Source of the DNA: Bacteroidetes bacterium HGW-Bacteroidetes-5
GTDB taxonomy: Bacteria; Bacteroidota; Bacteroidia; Bacteroidales; UBA932
NCBI GenBank assembly: GCA_002842515.1
Contig: PHDC01000004.1
Location: forward strand, 1 to 41,600
Length of the DNA: 41,600 nucleotides
Reading direction: 5' to 3'
Part shown: in pieces, positions 33,974 through 41,600 of the stretch
How positions within the stretch are numbered: the first letter of the stretch is position 1
Layout of the letters: each line of letters starts with the position of its first letter
Position numbers and translations under genes: made by a program
Notes under the pieces: generated by a model
Databases searched by the model: none
Told to the model about the DNA's origin: nothing
The model's input: the letters and a program-made list of their open reading frames with translations, nothing else

Positions 33974-35284
33974 TTACTCTTTGCGAGAAAGTGCATTATA
34001 CTTCTCATATCCGGCCATATGCTCGGGACTCTTTTCACGGAAGCGGAAGTAGATGTTTTTAAGATATTCAGCAACAACGGCTTTAATCTCTTCATCCTTA
34101 GTAGATGCAAAACACTTTTCAAAAGGCTCAATGGCAAACTCAAGATTAGCTTCAAGGTTTTTAACCATAGCTTCGTATTTAGCATCATCCATCTCATCTG
34201 CAGCTTTCACCTGAATATCCACAGCTTTATCGTAGTATGCTGCACCAATTGCAAAATAACCGAAATAGTAGTTACTGTCTGTCTCTACAGATTTTTTGTA
34301 GCACTCAACAGCTTTATCGAAGTCATTCAGGTTCTTCCATACATTACCCTCTGCATAGTAAAGCGTAGCGTTCTCCGGCTCATTTTTCTGCGCCTGGTGT
34401 ATCAGCTCCAGAATCTTTGCAGGGTCGTCATTGGATTCGATATATGTATTGATCAAAGAAACCAGGATACTCTGTGTGCTTGGATGTTTTCTGAAGCCGT
34501 TATTGAGAACCTCTTTTGCCATCTCAATATCCGATTTTGACTTGTAACACTCTGCAAGATAAGAATATGCATCTCCTTTGGCATCATAATTCAGTTCGAT
34601 GGACTTTGTGAAAAACTGAGTTGCTCTATCGAAATCTTTATCCATAAATGCTGTTAAACCTGCATAGTAGATAAAAGCTGTATCAATAATATTCACAAAT
34701 TTATGAGCACCAATTTTAACTGCTTTTTCAAAAAATAGTGAGGATGTTTTGTACTCACCCAAAGTGTAGCTGCACATAGCTTCGTTAAACACTTTTCCCT
34801 TAAGAGCTGTTAGCAGATCTGTTATCTCTTTGGTTCTGGCACCCTTGGTGTCCAAATCAACTGCCTTCTCAAGAGCTTTGTAAGCCTCTTCTAAAAGATC
34901 TTCGTTAACATACTTGTTAGTGATTACCCAGGCAGCCAGTTCACCGGATGCTCCATAATAGAGTTTTTTGTCTGTGTATTGATCGATAGTGAAAGGAACA
35001 CCGGCAACTGTGGCCTCCTCTGTCTTTTCAATTCTCTGATCTTTAAGCAGAATTTTTGTGTCAATTCTTGAAGCACCAAGCCATATTGACTTAATTGGAG
35101 CCTCGTAAACATCTGTATATGCAGATGACAGTTTAGTCCAGGTTTGAGGATTCTCAGCTTTTTTTGGATTCTGAGCATCACTCTTTGCCTTTTCAAATAC
35201 CTTTACAGCATCTGCCACATCTTTTGTTTGTGCTCCCAGCTGAACAGAAAACAGCAATATCAGAGCAATTAATAATTTTTTCAT
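33974..35284 (-). CDS. Exported tetratricopeptide-repeat protein
   Basis: Protein of 436 residues with a signal peptide (KKLLIALILLFSVQLGAQT) and several TPR units. The clearest repeats are in the second half (AKGDAYSYLAECYKSKSDIEMAKEVL, ATLYYAEGNVWKNLNDFDKAVECYKKSVE, YFGYFAIGAAYYDKAVDIQVKA), each with the A-x-x-Y/G-x-x-A spacing. The N-terminal part is less regular. It is probably a periplasmic scaffold; partners are unknown. It starts 40 nt after the gyrA stop without an evident promoter, so it is likely cotranscribed with gyrA, and it ends at a terminator. I cannot assign a specific function. Confidence 0.82.
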   Translation of the reverse strand: MKKLLIALILLFSVQLGAQTKDVADAVKVFEKAKSDAQNPKKAENPQTWTKLSSAYTDVYEAPIKSIWLGASRIDTKILLKDQRIEKTEEATVAGVPFTIDQYTDKKLYYGASGELAAWVITNKYVNEDLLEEAYKALEKAVDLDTKGARTKEITDLLTALKGKVFNEAMCSYTLGEYKTSSLFFEKAVKIGAHKFVNIIDTAFIYYAGLTAFMDKDFDRATQFFTKSIELNYDAKGDAYSYLAECYKSKSDIEMAKEVLNNGFRKHPSTQSILVSLINTYIESNDDPAKILELIHQAQKNEPENATLYYAEGNVWKNLNDFDKAVECYKKSVETDSNYYFGYFAIGAAYYDKAVDIQVKAADEMDDAKYEAMVKNLEANLEFAIEPFEKCFASTKDEEIKAVVAEYLKNIYFRFREKSPEHMAGYEKYNALSRKE

Positions 35285-35324
35285 TTGGAATATTCAGATT
35301 TTAAAATTTTTAAAAATATTATGA

Positions 35325-37826
35325 TTAAATGTCTGTGTCAATACTCTCGGGTAATCTCTCTTCGCTTTTATTTACGCTGCATACTGCTGCAATGGAGTCT
35401 CCCTCTTTAATGTTTATGAGCCTGACGCCTTGAGTTGCCCTTCCTGCAAGTCTTATATTAGCGACTGCAACTCTGATTGTTATGCCGGACTTATTAATAA
35501 TCATTAGATCATTTTCGTCAGTTACATCCTTCATTGCAATAAGTGAGCCAGTTTTTTCGGTTATATTGATGGTCTTAACCCCTTTTGCTCCTCTGCTGGT
35601 TACTCTGTAGTCCTCCAGAAGAGACCTTTTTCCGTATCCATTTTCACTCACTACCAGAATGTGTTTTTTATCACTCTCTACTGCAGATGGATCTACACAT
35701 ATCATACCTATAACTTCGTCACTCTCTCCAATGTTTATACCACGAACTCCTGCTCCGGTGCGTCCAATAGCTCGGGCATCTTTCTCGTTGAATCTCACAC
35801 ATTTGCCACCCCTGGCCGCAAGCAGTATTTCATTGTTACCGTTTGTCAGTACTGCTTCGAGCAACTCATCATTCTCTCTGATTGTGATTGCATTAACCCC
35901 ATTTGCCCTTGGTCTTGAATAGGCCTCAAGCGAGGTCTTTTTAACAGTACCCTTCTTAGTTGCCAGTACTATGTAGTTGTTATTAATATACTCTTGATCA
36001 TTGAGTTTCGGAACATTTATATATGCACACACCTTATCGTCCTGAACAATATTTAGGACATTCTGAATAGCTCTTCCTTTAGATGCTTTTGAACCCTCGG
36101 GAACCTCATACACCTTTAACCAGAAGCATCTGCCCTTTTGCGTAAAGAAGAGCATCGTACTATGCATATTTGCAACATATATGTGTTCAATAAAGTCCTC
36201 ATCGCGGGTATTGCTTCCTTTAACTCCTACCCCGCCCCTGTTTTGAGTTCTGTATTCAAAAAGAGGAGTTCTCTTAATGTATCCAAGGTGAGATATGGTA
36301 ATAACGACATCTTCGTCAGGATAGAAATCTTCCGGATTAAAGTCTTCGGCAGATGGTTCTATTGTTGTTCTTCTGGCGTCACCAAAGCTGCTCTTAAGAG
36401 CTGCGAGCTCATCCTTTATTATCTGCATCTGCAGCGAAACATTTGCCAGTATCTCGTTTAGGTGGAAGATAAGTTTCATCAACTCATCGTACTCTCCCTG
36501 TAGCTTCTCTCTCTCAAGACCTGTAAGTTGGCGCAGACGCATCTCAACAATTGCAGAGGCTTGTATTTCGCTAAACTGAAATCTCTCCATAAGGCGTGTT
36601 TTTGCCTCATCTACAGTTTTTGAGGAGCGGATAATTACAATTACCTCATCAATGAAATCCAGCGCAATTAAAAGAGCTTCCAGAATATGAGCTCTCTTCT
36701 GTGCCTGGTCCAAATCAAATTTTGCGCGTCTTACAACAACATCGTGTCTGTGACGTACAAAGTATTTTATTAGCTGTTTGAGATTTAGCATCCTTGGCCT
36801 TCCGTCCACCAGTGCAATGTTGTTAACAGAGAAGCTGGACTGGAGCGGAGTCATCTTGTAGAGTGTGTTTAGAACCACATTGGCAACAGCTCCAATCTTG
36901 AGTCGAATTACGACTCTCATACCTGTCCTGTCGCTCTCGTCATTGATATATGCTATCCCATCTATCTTCTTCTCCTCTACAAGCTCGGCAATCTTCTCAA
37001 TAAGCTCTCTCTTATTTACCATATATGGTATCTCGGTAACCGCAATTGTCTCTCTTCCACTGTCACTCACCTCAATTTCGGTCTTGGATCTTACCACTAT
37101 CCTCCCTTTGCCTGTTTCAAAAGCATCTTTAATACCCTGCAGACCAAGAATTATACCCCCGGTAGGGAAATCCGGTCCTTTAATATATTGTAACAACTCC
37201 TCGGTTTCAATCTCGTTGTTATCTATGTAGGCACAGATGGCATCTACTGTCTCTGAAAGATTGTGAGGCGGCATATTGGTTGCCATACCTACAGCTATAC
37301 CTGAGGCTCCGTTTAACAGAAGCAGCGGTGCTTTTGCAGGAAGAACAATAGGCTCCTGAAGAGAGTCATCGAAGTTTGGTCTGAAATCAACTGTATTTTT
37401 ATCCAAGTCTGAGAGAACCTCCTCTGCCAGCTTCTTGAAACGCGCTTCTGTGTAACGCATTGCAGCAGGTGAGTCCCCGTCAATAGAGCCGAAGTTACCC
37501 TGTCCGTCAACCAGCATATACCGAAGGCTCCACTCCTGAGCCATCCTTACCATTGCCTCATAGACACTTGAATCTCCGTGAGGGTGGTACTTACCAAGCA
37601 CCTCACCGACAATACGTGCAGATTTTTTGAAGCTGGCTCCGGAAGTAAGACCGAGATCGTACATTCCGTAAAGCACCCTTCTGTGAACTGGTTTTAATCC
37701 ATCCCTCACATCCGGAAGAGCCCTGGATACAATTACCGACATCGAATAGTCGATATAGGCGCTCTTCATCTCATCCTCTATATTAATTTTTATTATTCTA
37801 GAGTTGTTCTCAGATTCCTGAATCAT
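35325..37826 (-). CDS. gyrA: DNA gyrase subunit A
   Basis: Type II topoisomerase breakage-reunion subunit; 833 residues. The active-site tyrosine is Y125 ([10 protein letters not shown]). The quinolone-contact region reads [14 protein letters not shown], with serine at the E. coli Ser83 position (S86) and glutamate at the Asp87 position (E90), both drug-sensitive-type residues. The C-terminal half is the six-bladed DNA-wrapping domain. Its GyrA-box-like motif is [10 protein letters not shown], a variant of QRRGGKG, which favours gyrase over topoisomerase IV. The ATG at 37826 is clear. The TPR gene follows in the same direction. Confidence 0.93.
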   Translation of the reverse strand: MIQESENNSRIIKINIEDEMKSAYIDYSMSVIVSRALPDVRDGLKPVHRRVLYGMYDLGLTSGASFKKSARIVGEVLGKYHPHGDSSVYEAMVRMAQEWSLRYMLVDGQGNFGSIDGDSPAAMRYTEARFKKLAEEVLSDLDKNTVDFRPNFDDSLQEPIVLPAKAPLLLLNGASGIAVGMATNMPPHNLSETVDAICAYIDNNEIETEELLQYIKGPDFPTGGIILGLQGIKDAFETGKGRIVVRSKTEIEVSDSGRETIAVTEIPYMVNKRELIEKIAELVEEKKIDGIAYINDESDRTGMRVVIRLKIGAVANVVLNTLYKMTPLQSSFSVNNIALVDGRPRMLNLKQLIKYFVRHRHDVVVRRAKFDLDQAQKRAHILEALLIALDFIDEVIVIIRSSKTVDEAKTRLMERFQFSEIQASAIVEMRLRQLTGLEREKLQGEYDELMKLIFHLNEILANVSLQMQIIKDELAALKSSFGDARRTTIEPSAEDFNPEDFYPDEDVVITISHLGYIKRTPLFEYRTQNRGGVGVKGSNTRDEDFIEHIYVANMHSTMLFFTQKGRCFWLKVYEVPEGSKASKGRAIQNVLNIVQDDKVCAYINVPKLNDQEYINNNYIVLATKKGTVKKTSLEAYSRPRANGVNAITIRENDELLEAVLTNGNNEILLAARGGKCVRFNEKDARAIGRTGAGVRGINIGESDEVIGMICVDPSAVESDKKHILVVSENGYGKRSLLEDYRVTSRGAKGVKTINITEKTGSLIAMKDVTDENDLMIINKSGITIRVAVANIRLAGRATQGVRLINIKEGDSIAAVCSVNKSEERLPESIDTDI

Positions 37827-37861
37827 TTTATATTTGTAATTTCATTTTTAAAAAAGAGGTG

Positions 37862-37893
37862 CTAAAGTACAAAGAAAAAATCTCTTGAACAAA
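37862..37893 (-). promoter_or_regulatory. gyrA promoter (TTTG - 20 nt - TACTTTAG)
   Basis: On the minus strand TTTG at 37893-37890 and TACTTTAG at 37869-37862 (one mismatch to TAnnTTTG) are 20 nt apart; the leader to the ATG at 37826 is about 28 nt. The divergent clpC start lies at 37948, and its own promoter is not clear; TATACTTA at 37920-37927 is a weak candidate. Confidence 0.5.
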
Positions 37894-37947
37894 TTGAATA
37901 TATAATTGTCTTTAATAGGTATACTTAGAAATAATATTATAAAAAGA

Positions 37948-40473
37948 ATGAACCTTCAATTGTCAGACGAACTTAACGAAATTATCTCCTATAGTAAAGA
38001 GGAAGCAATGAGGATGGGAAGCTATACTATTGGCACAGACCATCTGATTTTAGGCATTTTACGCCATCAGGACAACTCTGCTTTCGAAGCAATAATGAGG
38101 TTCGGAGTAGATTATAAAGTGATCAAAGGGAGAATAGAGGAGAAAATAAAAGTCGGGGAGATGGTACCTTTTGAACAGGCAGATAAATTAAATCTTTCAA
38201 AAGGTACCGAGAGCTCATTAAGAGTTATGTATCTTGAAGCAAGATCTCTGGAGCAGGGCAAACCGGGACCGTTACATCTATTGTTGGCAATTATGAGAGT
38301 AGAAGAGTGTATTTCGGTTGAGATACTGCGTGAATATCAAATCACTTACGACAGTATTAAAGCCACCCTCAAAGGGAAACAGCTTCCAAAGCCGTCTGCC
38401 TCCTCTTCATTTGACGATGAGATGGAGAGACCCCGAGGATCCCGAGATGATGCTCCAGGGAAAGGGGCAAAGAACCCCAAACAGAGCTCCGATACACCTG
38501 TAATAGACAGTTTTGGATACGATCTTACCGGAGCTGCAGCTGAGGGTAAATTAGACCCAGTGGTTGGCCGTGATAAAGAGATTGAGCGACTTGCCCAAAT
38601 TCTGGGAAGAAGAAAAAAGAATAACCCCGTTATAATAGGTGAACCGGGAGTTGGCAAATCTGCAATAGCAGAGGGTCTGGCTTTGAGAATATCTCAGAAG
38701 AGGGTCTCAAGGGCGCTTTTAAATAAGAGAATCGTCTCTCTCGATATAGGGTCTATTGTTGCGGGAACAAAATACAGAGGTCAGTTTGAGGAGAGGATGA
38801 AGGCTATTCTCAACGAGCTTGGGAAGAACCCAAATATTATCCTGTTTATTGATGAGTTGCATACTCTTGTTGGAGCCGGTGGAGCATCGGGTTCACTGGA
38901 CGCTGCCAATATGCTTAAACCTGCACTTGCAAGGGGAGATATCCAATGCATTGGAGCAACTACTCTGGATGAATATAGAGAGCACATAGAGAAAGATGGG
39001 GCTCTAGAGAGAAGGTTTCAGAAAATAATGGTAGAGCCTACATCTTATGATGAAACATATAACATCCTAATCAATATCAAGGAGCGGTACGAAAAGCACC
39101 ACAACGTAAAATATACCGATGACGCTATTGTAGCCTGCATAAGACTATCTCAGAGGTATATAACAGACAGATGCCTGCCGGATAAAGCAATTGACGCTCT
39201 TGATGAATCGGGTTCCAGAGTACACCTTAAACATCTGAAAGTTCCCGATTTCATTGTCGAGATTGAGAATGAGCTGGAGCCTGTAAGGGTAGAGAAGAGG
39301 CTTGCAGTTGCCCGGAATGAATTTGAGCGCGCTGCAGAGCTTAGAGATATTGAGGAGAAGAAACTTAAAGAGCTTGAACTGGCACAGAGTAAATGGAAAG
39401 AGGAGCAGAATCTTAACCCGCACGAGGTAAACGGCAACGATGTTGCTGAGGTTCTCTCTATGATTACCAGTGTACCGGTTTACAGGCTTGCCGAGAAAGA
39501 GGGAGACAGACTCTCCAGAATGGGTGAAACTATAAGGAAGAAGATAGTTGGACAGGATGAGGCTGTAGATAAGATTGTCCGCTCTATTCAAAGAAACAGG
39601 GCGGGTCTTAAAGATCCTAACAAACCTATAGGCACATTCCTGTTTTTGGGCCCAACCGGGGTTGGAAAGACCCAGTTAGCAAAAATCCTTACCGAGTATC
39701 TGTTTGACTCTGTAGATAACCTCATTCGTATTGATATGAGTGAGTATATGGAGAAGTTTGCAATCTCCCGCCTGATAGGTGCCCCTCCGGGATATGTTGG
39801 TTACGAAGAGGGTGGCCAACTAAGCGAGAAGGTGAGGAGAAAACCATATTCGGTTGTATTGCTGGATGAGATAGAGAAGGCCCACCCGGATATATTTAAT
39901 ATCCTGCTTCAGGTACTGGATGAGGGAAGATTAACCGACAGTAACGGTAGGCATATAGATTTCCGCAATACTCTTCTAATTATGACTTCAAATATAGGAA
40001 GCCGTGAACTAAAAGACTTTGGTGCCGGATTAGGGTTTTCCAACTCTACAAAGAGAAATTTCACAGATAACAGCCGATTTATAATTGAAAAAGTGCTAAA
40101 GAAGACATTTTCACCCGAGTTTCTAAACCGTCTGGATGAACAGGTGCTCTTTAACCCGCTTACCAGAGATGATATCTGCAAAATCATTGATATTGAGCTC
40201 AACGATCTGTATAAGCGTATTGATATAGCAGGATACTCACTGCAGGTGAGTGACGAGGCTAAGCAATTTGTTGCAGAGAAGGGCTACGACCCGCAGTTTG
40301 GGGCAAGACCTTTAAAGAGGGCTATCCAGAGATATATAGAGGATACTCTTGCAGAGGCAATTATTGGCGGACATTTCAAATTGGGAGATAAAATCCTTAT
40401 TGAGATGGATAGAGAGGGGTTAAAGGAGGGCGAAAGTTCTGAGAAACTTAAGGTTTCCCGAATTGACAATTAA
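37948..40473 (+). CDS. clpC: ClpC-type AAA+ unfoldase (Clp protease ATP-binding subunit)
   Basis: HSP100 unfoldase of about 841 residues that feeds substrates to ClpP or remodels aggregates. Two N-terminal Clp repeats (1 to about 145) are followed by AAA-1 with Walker A GEPGVGKS (about 232-239) and FIDELH. A short UVR-like middle region follows ([20 protein letters not shown], about 450-470), which is the mark of ClpC as opposed to ClpB. AAA-2 has GPTGVGKT (about 568-575), [12 protein letters not shown] and a possible ClpP-docking LGF. The upstream in-frame TTG at 37906 adds nothing conserved, so the ATG at 37948 is used. Its terminator lies inside the opposing gene. Confidence 0.92.
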   Translation: MNLQLSDELNEIISYSKEEAMRMGSYTIGTDHLILGILRHQDNSAFEAIMRFGVDYKVIKGRIEEKIKVGEMVPFEQADKLNLSKGTESSLRVMYLEARSLEQGKPGPLHLLLAIMRVEECISVEILREYQITYDSIKATLKGKQLPKPSASSSFDDEMERPRGSRDDAPGKGAKNPKQSSDTPVIDSFGYDLTGAAAEGKLDPVVGRDKEIERLAQILGRRKKNNPVIIGEPGVGKSAIAEGLALRISQKRVSRALLNKRIVSLDIGSIVAGTKYRGQFEERMKAILNELGKNPNIILFIDELHTLVGAGGASGSLDAANMLKPALARGDIQCIGATTLDEYREHIEKDGALERRFQKIMVEPTSYDETYNILINIKERYEKHHNVKYTDDAIVACIRLSQRYITDRCLPDKAIDALDESGSRVHLKHLKVPDFIVEIENELEPVRVEKRLAVARNEFERAAELRDIEEKKLKELELAQSKWKEEQNLNPHEVNGNDVAEVLSMITSVPVYRLAEKEGDRLSRMGETIRKKIVGQDEAVDKIVRSIQRNRAGLKDPNKPIGTFLFLGPTGVGKTQLAKILTEYLFDSVDNLIRIDMSEYMEKFAISRLIGAPPGYVGYEEGGQLSEKVRRKPYSVVLLDEIEKAHPDIFNILLQVLDEGRLTDSNGRHIDFRNTLLIMTSNIGSRELKDFGAGLGFSNSTKRNFTDNSRFIIEKVLKKTFSPEFLNRLDEQVLFNPLTRDDICKIIDIELNDLYKRIDIAGYSLQVSDEAKQFVAEKGYDPQFGARPLKRAIQRYIEDTLAEAIIGGHFKLGDKILIEMDREGLKEGESSEKLKVSRIDN

Positions 40474-41250
40474 AATATAGTTCTCTTCATTAAACTCCGG
40501 AGCCCGGTATTTACGGTCACTCCGGAGTTTTTTTACTGAGACCCTCTCCATTGTCTCTCTATCAACATAAAACTCTATCGGCTTTGTCTCACCCGCAAAT
40601 TTGAACCCAAGTTTTCTATATACATCGCCGTAAGACCAGTCAATATCTGCATAGGTCATTATCTCCTGAGGTTTTACCTCCTTCACAAAACAGTCCATTA
40701 GACGCCCCATTCCCCCCACTACCCTCGCAGAACCCGCACTGGCATACCTGACCCACTCAAAAGAGCTTATAATGCCGCTCTCTCGCCTCATAGGCCTGGA
40801 TTGCGAGAAGGTGGCAACAGCTACCAGTTTTTTTTTATAAAAAAGCCCATATCTGTATTTACTCCTCGTACTCCCAAGCAGATGGTTCTTGTCAAGGAAT
40901 TTTGATGCAGACTCTGCACTTATTGCAGAAACTGTGCATTTACGGGCAAAAATAGCCTCTCCCCTGCCGAGAATTGCCAGTATCCTGTTTTTAATTACCT
41001 CACCTTTTGTGTGCCAAAGATCTTCGTAAATTGTTATAACTTGCTCTTTATAAGTACTATTTGATGATATTTCACTCTCTTTTGGGAGAGAGGTAACAGT
41101 ATCAATTTCCGGGGCTCCATCTTTACTAATTGAGATAACCTCTATTGTAAGCCCCTTATGCAAAATTGTAATTCTATTCCCGGAAAAGCAGTACTCAATT
41201 GAGTTTTGCTCCAGGAACAATATTACTGACAAAGGGAAAGGGGTATTCAT
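40420..41250 (-). CDS. Mom-like GNAT-fold protein resembling phage homing-endonuclease C-termini
   Basis: Protein of 276 residues with no confident function. Residues about 72-110 (ITIYEDLWHTKGEVIKNRIL...FARKC) and about 115-230 (FLDKNHLLGSTRSKYRYGLFYKKKLVAVATFSQSR, EWVRYASAGSARVVGGMGRLMDCFV, YADIDWSYGDVYRKLGFKFAGETKP) match my memory of the C-terminal part of phage-encoded endonuclease-like proteins and of Mom-type acyltransferase folds. The N-terminal 70 residues lack a visible nuclease motif. The 3' end overlaps clpC by 54 nt on the opposite strand, and the clpC terminator stem lies in its last 40 codons. Phage ancestry is inferred; base composition does not stand out. Confidence 0.65.
   Translation of the reverse strand: MNTPFPLSVILFLEQNSIEYCFSGNRITILHKGLTIEVISISKDGAPEIDTVTSLPKESEISSNSTYKEQVITIYEDLWHTKGEVIKNRILAILGRGEAIFARKCTVSAISAESASKFLDKNHLLGSTRSKYRYGLFYKKKLVAVATFSQSRPMRRESGIISSFEWVRYASAGSARVVGGMGRLMDCFVKEVKPQEIMTYADIDWSYGDVYRKLGFKFAGETKPIEFYVDRETMERVSVKKLRSDRKYRAPEFNEENYILIVNSGNLKFLRTFALL
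40492..40534 (+). terminator. clpC intrinsic terminator, inside the opposing coding sequence
   Basis: An 11-bp perfect stem (AAACTCCGGAG at 40492-40502 with CTCCGGAGTTT at 40520-40530), a 17-nt loop and a run of seven Ts (40528-40534), starting 19 nt past the clpC stop. All of it lies inside the coding region of the leftward gene 40420-41250, where it is translated. Confidence 0.85.
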
Positions 41251-41287
41251 TTTGAATGCTTTACAATTCGCTCTACTGCAAAGAAGA

Positions 41288-41295
41288 CAAATTTA
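41288..41295 (-). promoter_or_regulatory. -7 box TAAATTTG of the Mom-like gene
   Basis: Exact TAnnTTTG match on the minus strand, 37 nt before the ATG at 41250. No -33 TTTG. Confidence 0.4.
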
Positions 41296-41325
41296 ATAGT
41301 TTATATTGGATTTTTGAAAAAGAAA

Positions 41326-41357
41326 TTTGGAAATAAAGTTATGTTGGCATATCTTTG
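41326..41357 (+). promoter_or_regulatory. tRNA-Lys promoter (TTTG - 20 nt - TATCTTTG)
   Basis: TTTG at 41326-41329 and TATCTTTG at 41350-41357 are 20 nt apart, a full consensus. The following CACTCCC matches the bases after the leftward promoter at 63-70. The expected start point is about 10 nt before the mature tRNA. Confidence 0.7.
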
Positions 41358-41373
41358 CACTCCCAAAACCGAA

Positions 41374-41446
41374 GATTCAGTAGCTCAGCAGGTAGAGCAC
41401 AACACTTTTAATGTTGGGGTCCTGGGTTCGAGCCCCAGCTGGATCA
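41374..41446 (+). tRNA. tRNA-Lys (anticodon UUU)
   Basis: A 73-nt cloverleaf. Acceptor stem GATTCAG pairs with CTGGATC (one T-G pair); D stem GCTC/GAGC; anticodon stem CAACA/TGTTG with loop CTTTTAA, giving anticodon TTT; T stem CTGGG/CCCAG with loop TTCGAGC. The discriminator base is A and the CCA end is not encoded (ACAA follows). A consensus promoter precedes it. The 3' acceptor strand is copied, in inverted form, downstream at 41488-41497. Confidence 0.96.
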
Positions 41447-41497
41447 CAAAAACAGAAGCCAAGCAACAGCTTGGCTTCTTTGTTTTTGTGATCCAGC
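41438..41497. repeat. 60-nt fold-back inverted repeat covering the tRNA-Lys 3' end and its terminator
   Basis: Positions 41438-41464 pair with 41469-41497: an inner 10-bp stem GAAGCCAAGC/GCTTGGCTTC with loop AACA; a 2-nt TT bulge; then an outer stem of 17 bp whose last 9 bp reuse the tRNA 3' strand (41438-41446). The inner part followed by TTTGTTTTTG is a normal intrinsic terminator. The outer GTGATCCAGC is beyond what termination needs. Confidence 0.7.
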
Positions 41498-41600
41498 GCG
41501 ACAAGCTTGCTTGAGAGCGATGGAGAGCAAAAACAAAGGCATTTTTGAGCGGAGCGAAAAAACTGTTTTTGTGTGGGTAAGTTAAAAGATACCGGGTCCG
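41498..41600. other. Non-coding tail after tRNA-Lys with a second nested hairpin
   Basis: No gene is seen from 41447 to the window end. A second hairpin lies at 41528-41571: CAAAAACA pairs with TGTTTTTG (8 bp) around an inner TTTTTG/GAAAAA arrangement near 41542-41560. The same 8-mer pair flanks the first hairpin (41447-41454 and 41481-41488), so the 8-mer occurs four times in alternating orientation. The composition, with GAGCGGAGCGA and AAGCTTGCTTGAGAG, looks unlike coding DNA. Its role is unknown. Confidence 0.4.

Noticed and set aside
34019..34540. 173-codon rightward frame
   Set aside because: Antisense to the TPR-protein gene; no domain, no promoter of its own.
39145..39591. 148-codon leftward frame
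   Set aside because: Antisense to the strongly conserved middle of clpC.
41314..41514. 66-codon rightward reading frame across the tRNA
   Set aside because: It runs through tRNA-Lys, its promoter and the terminator hairpin; no plausible protein.
41374..41600. Integrative element at tRNA-Lys
   Set aside because: No integrase gene or direct repeat of the tRNA 3' end is seen in the window; only an inverted copy exists, so an attachment site is not claimed.
1..41600. CRISPR array, insertion sequence or defence system
   Set aside because: No regularly spaced direct repeats, transposase, nuclease-helicase pair or restriction genes were recognised on either strand.

Overview
The window looks like core chromosome of a Bacteroidales-type Bacteroidota. 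The evidence is: repeated promoter boxes of the phylum form (TTTG, about 18-20 nt, TAnnTTTG); weak or absent Shine-Dalgarno sequences; a short primary sigma factor; an S46 dipeptidyl-peptidase; an RRM-type small RNA-binding protein; and a PurF-like protein starting MGG. The DNA is AT-rich and codon use looks even throughout. I see no insertion sequence, integrase, prophage block or CRISPR array. The family or genus cannot be resolved from this sequence alone.

Layout. 1-248: a leftward promoter leaving the window, then the promoter of a rightward operon (polyprenol-phosphate mannosyltransferase, dihydroorotase, EamA transporter; 249-3259). 3240-16909 is a long leftward series: tex and a ClC channel (8-nt overlap); an acidic-tailed small protein with its own promoter and terminator; ygiQ, argS and an alanine/glycine symporter; a proton antiporter; a lipoprotein M3 peptidase; and rpoD. 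degP (leftward) diverges from dnaN plus a DEDDh exonuclease (rightward) at about 18.4 kb. 20.4-26.1 kb holds a BaiN-like flavoprotein, a solitary ABC substrate-binding protein, and a leftward ackA-ptb-buk cluster. 26.2-30.5 kb holds a short ComEC, a second EamA transporter, a PurF-like protein lacking the N-terminal cysteine, and an RRM protein. 30.6-37.8 kb holds a DPP11-type S46 peptidase, an AI-2E family transporter, a TPR protein and gyrA. 37.9-41.6 kb holds clpC, a convergent Mom-like GNAT protein, and tRNA-Lys(UUU) followed by an unusual nested-hairpin tail.

How the genes may work together. An Asp/Glu-type dipeptidyl-peptidase, an M3 oligopeptidase, an Na+/alanine symporter, and acetate plus butyrate kinases with a phosphotransbutyrylase fit a peptide- and amino-acid-fermenting anaerobe that makes ATP from acyl-phosphates. 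This is inference. The rest is housekeeping: replication (dnaN, gyrA), transcription (rpoD, tex), translation (argS, tRNA-Lys) and protein quality control (clpC, degP).

I did not find a clearly new multi-gene system. The items most worth a second look are: the fold-back inverted repeat that copies the 3' end of tRNA-Lys; the clpC terminator lying inside the coding sequence of the opposing Mom-like gene; the 44-bp palindrome over the stop codon of the orphan binding protein; and enzymes with altered catalytic residues (PurF-like, dihydroorotase). Several start codons were moved inward from the longest possible frame because the upstream TTG lies in a promoter or in the preceding gene.
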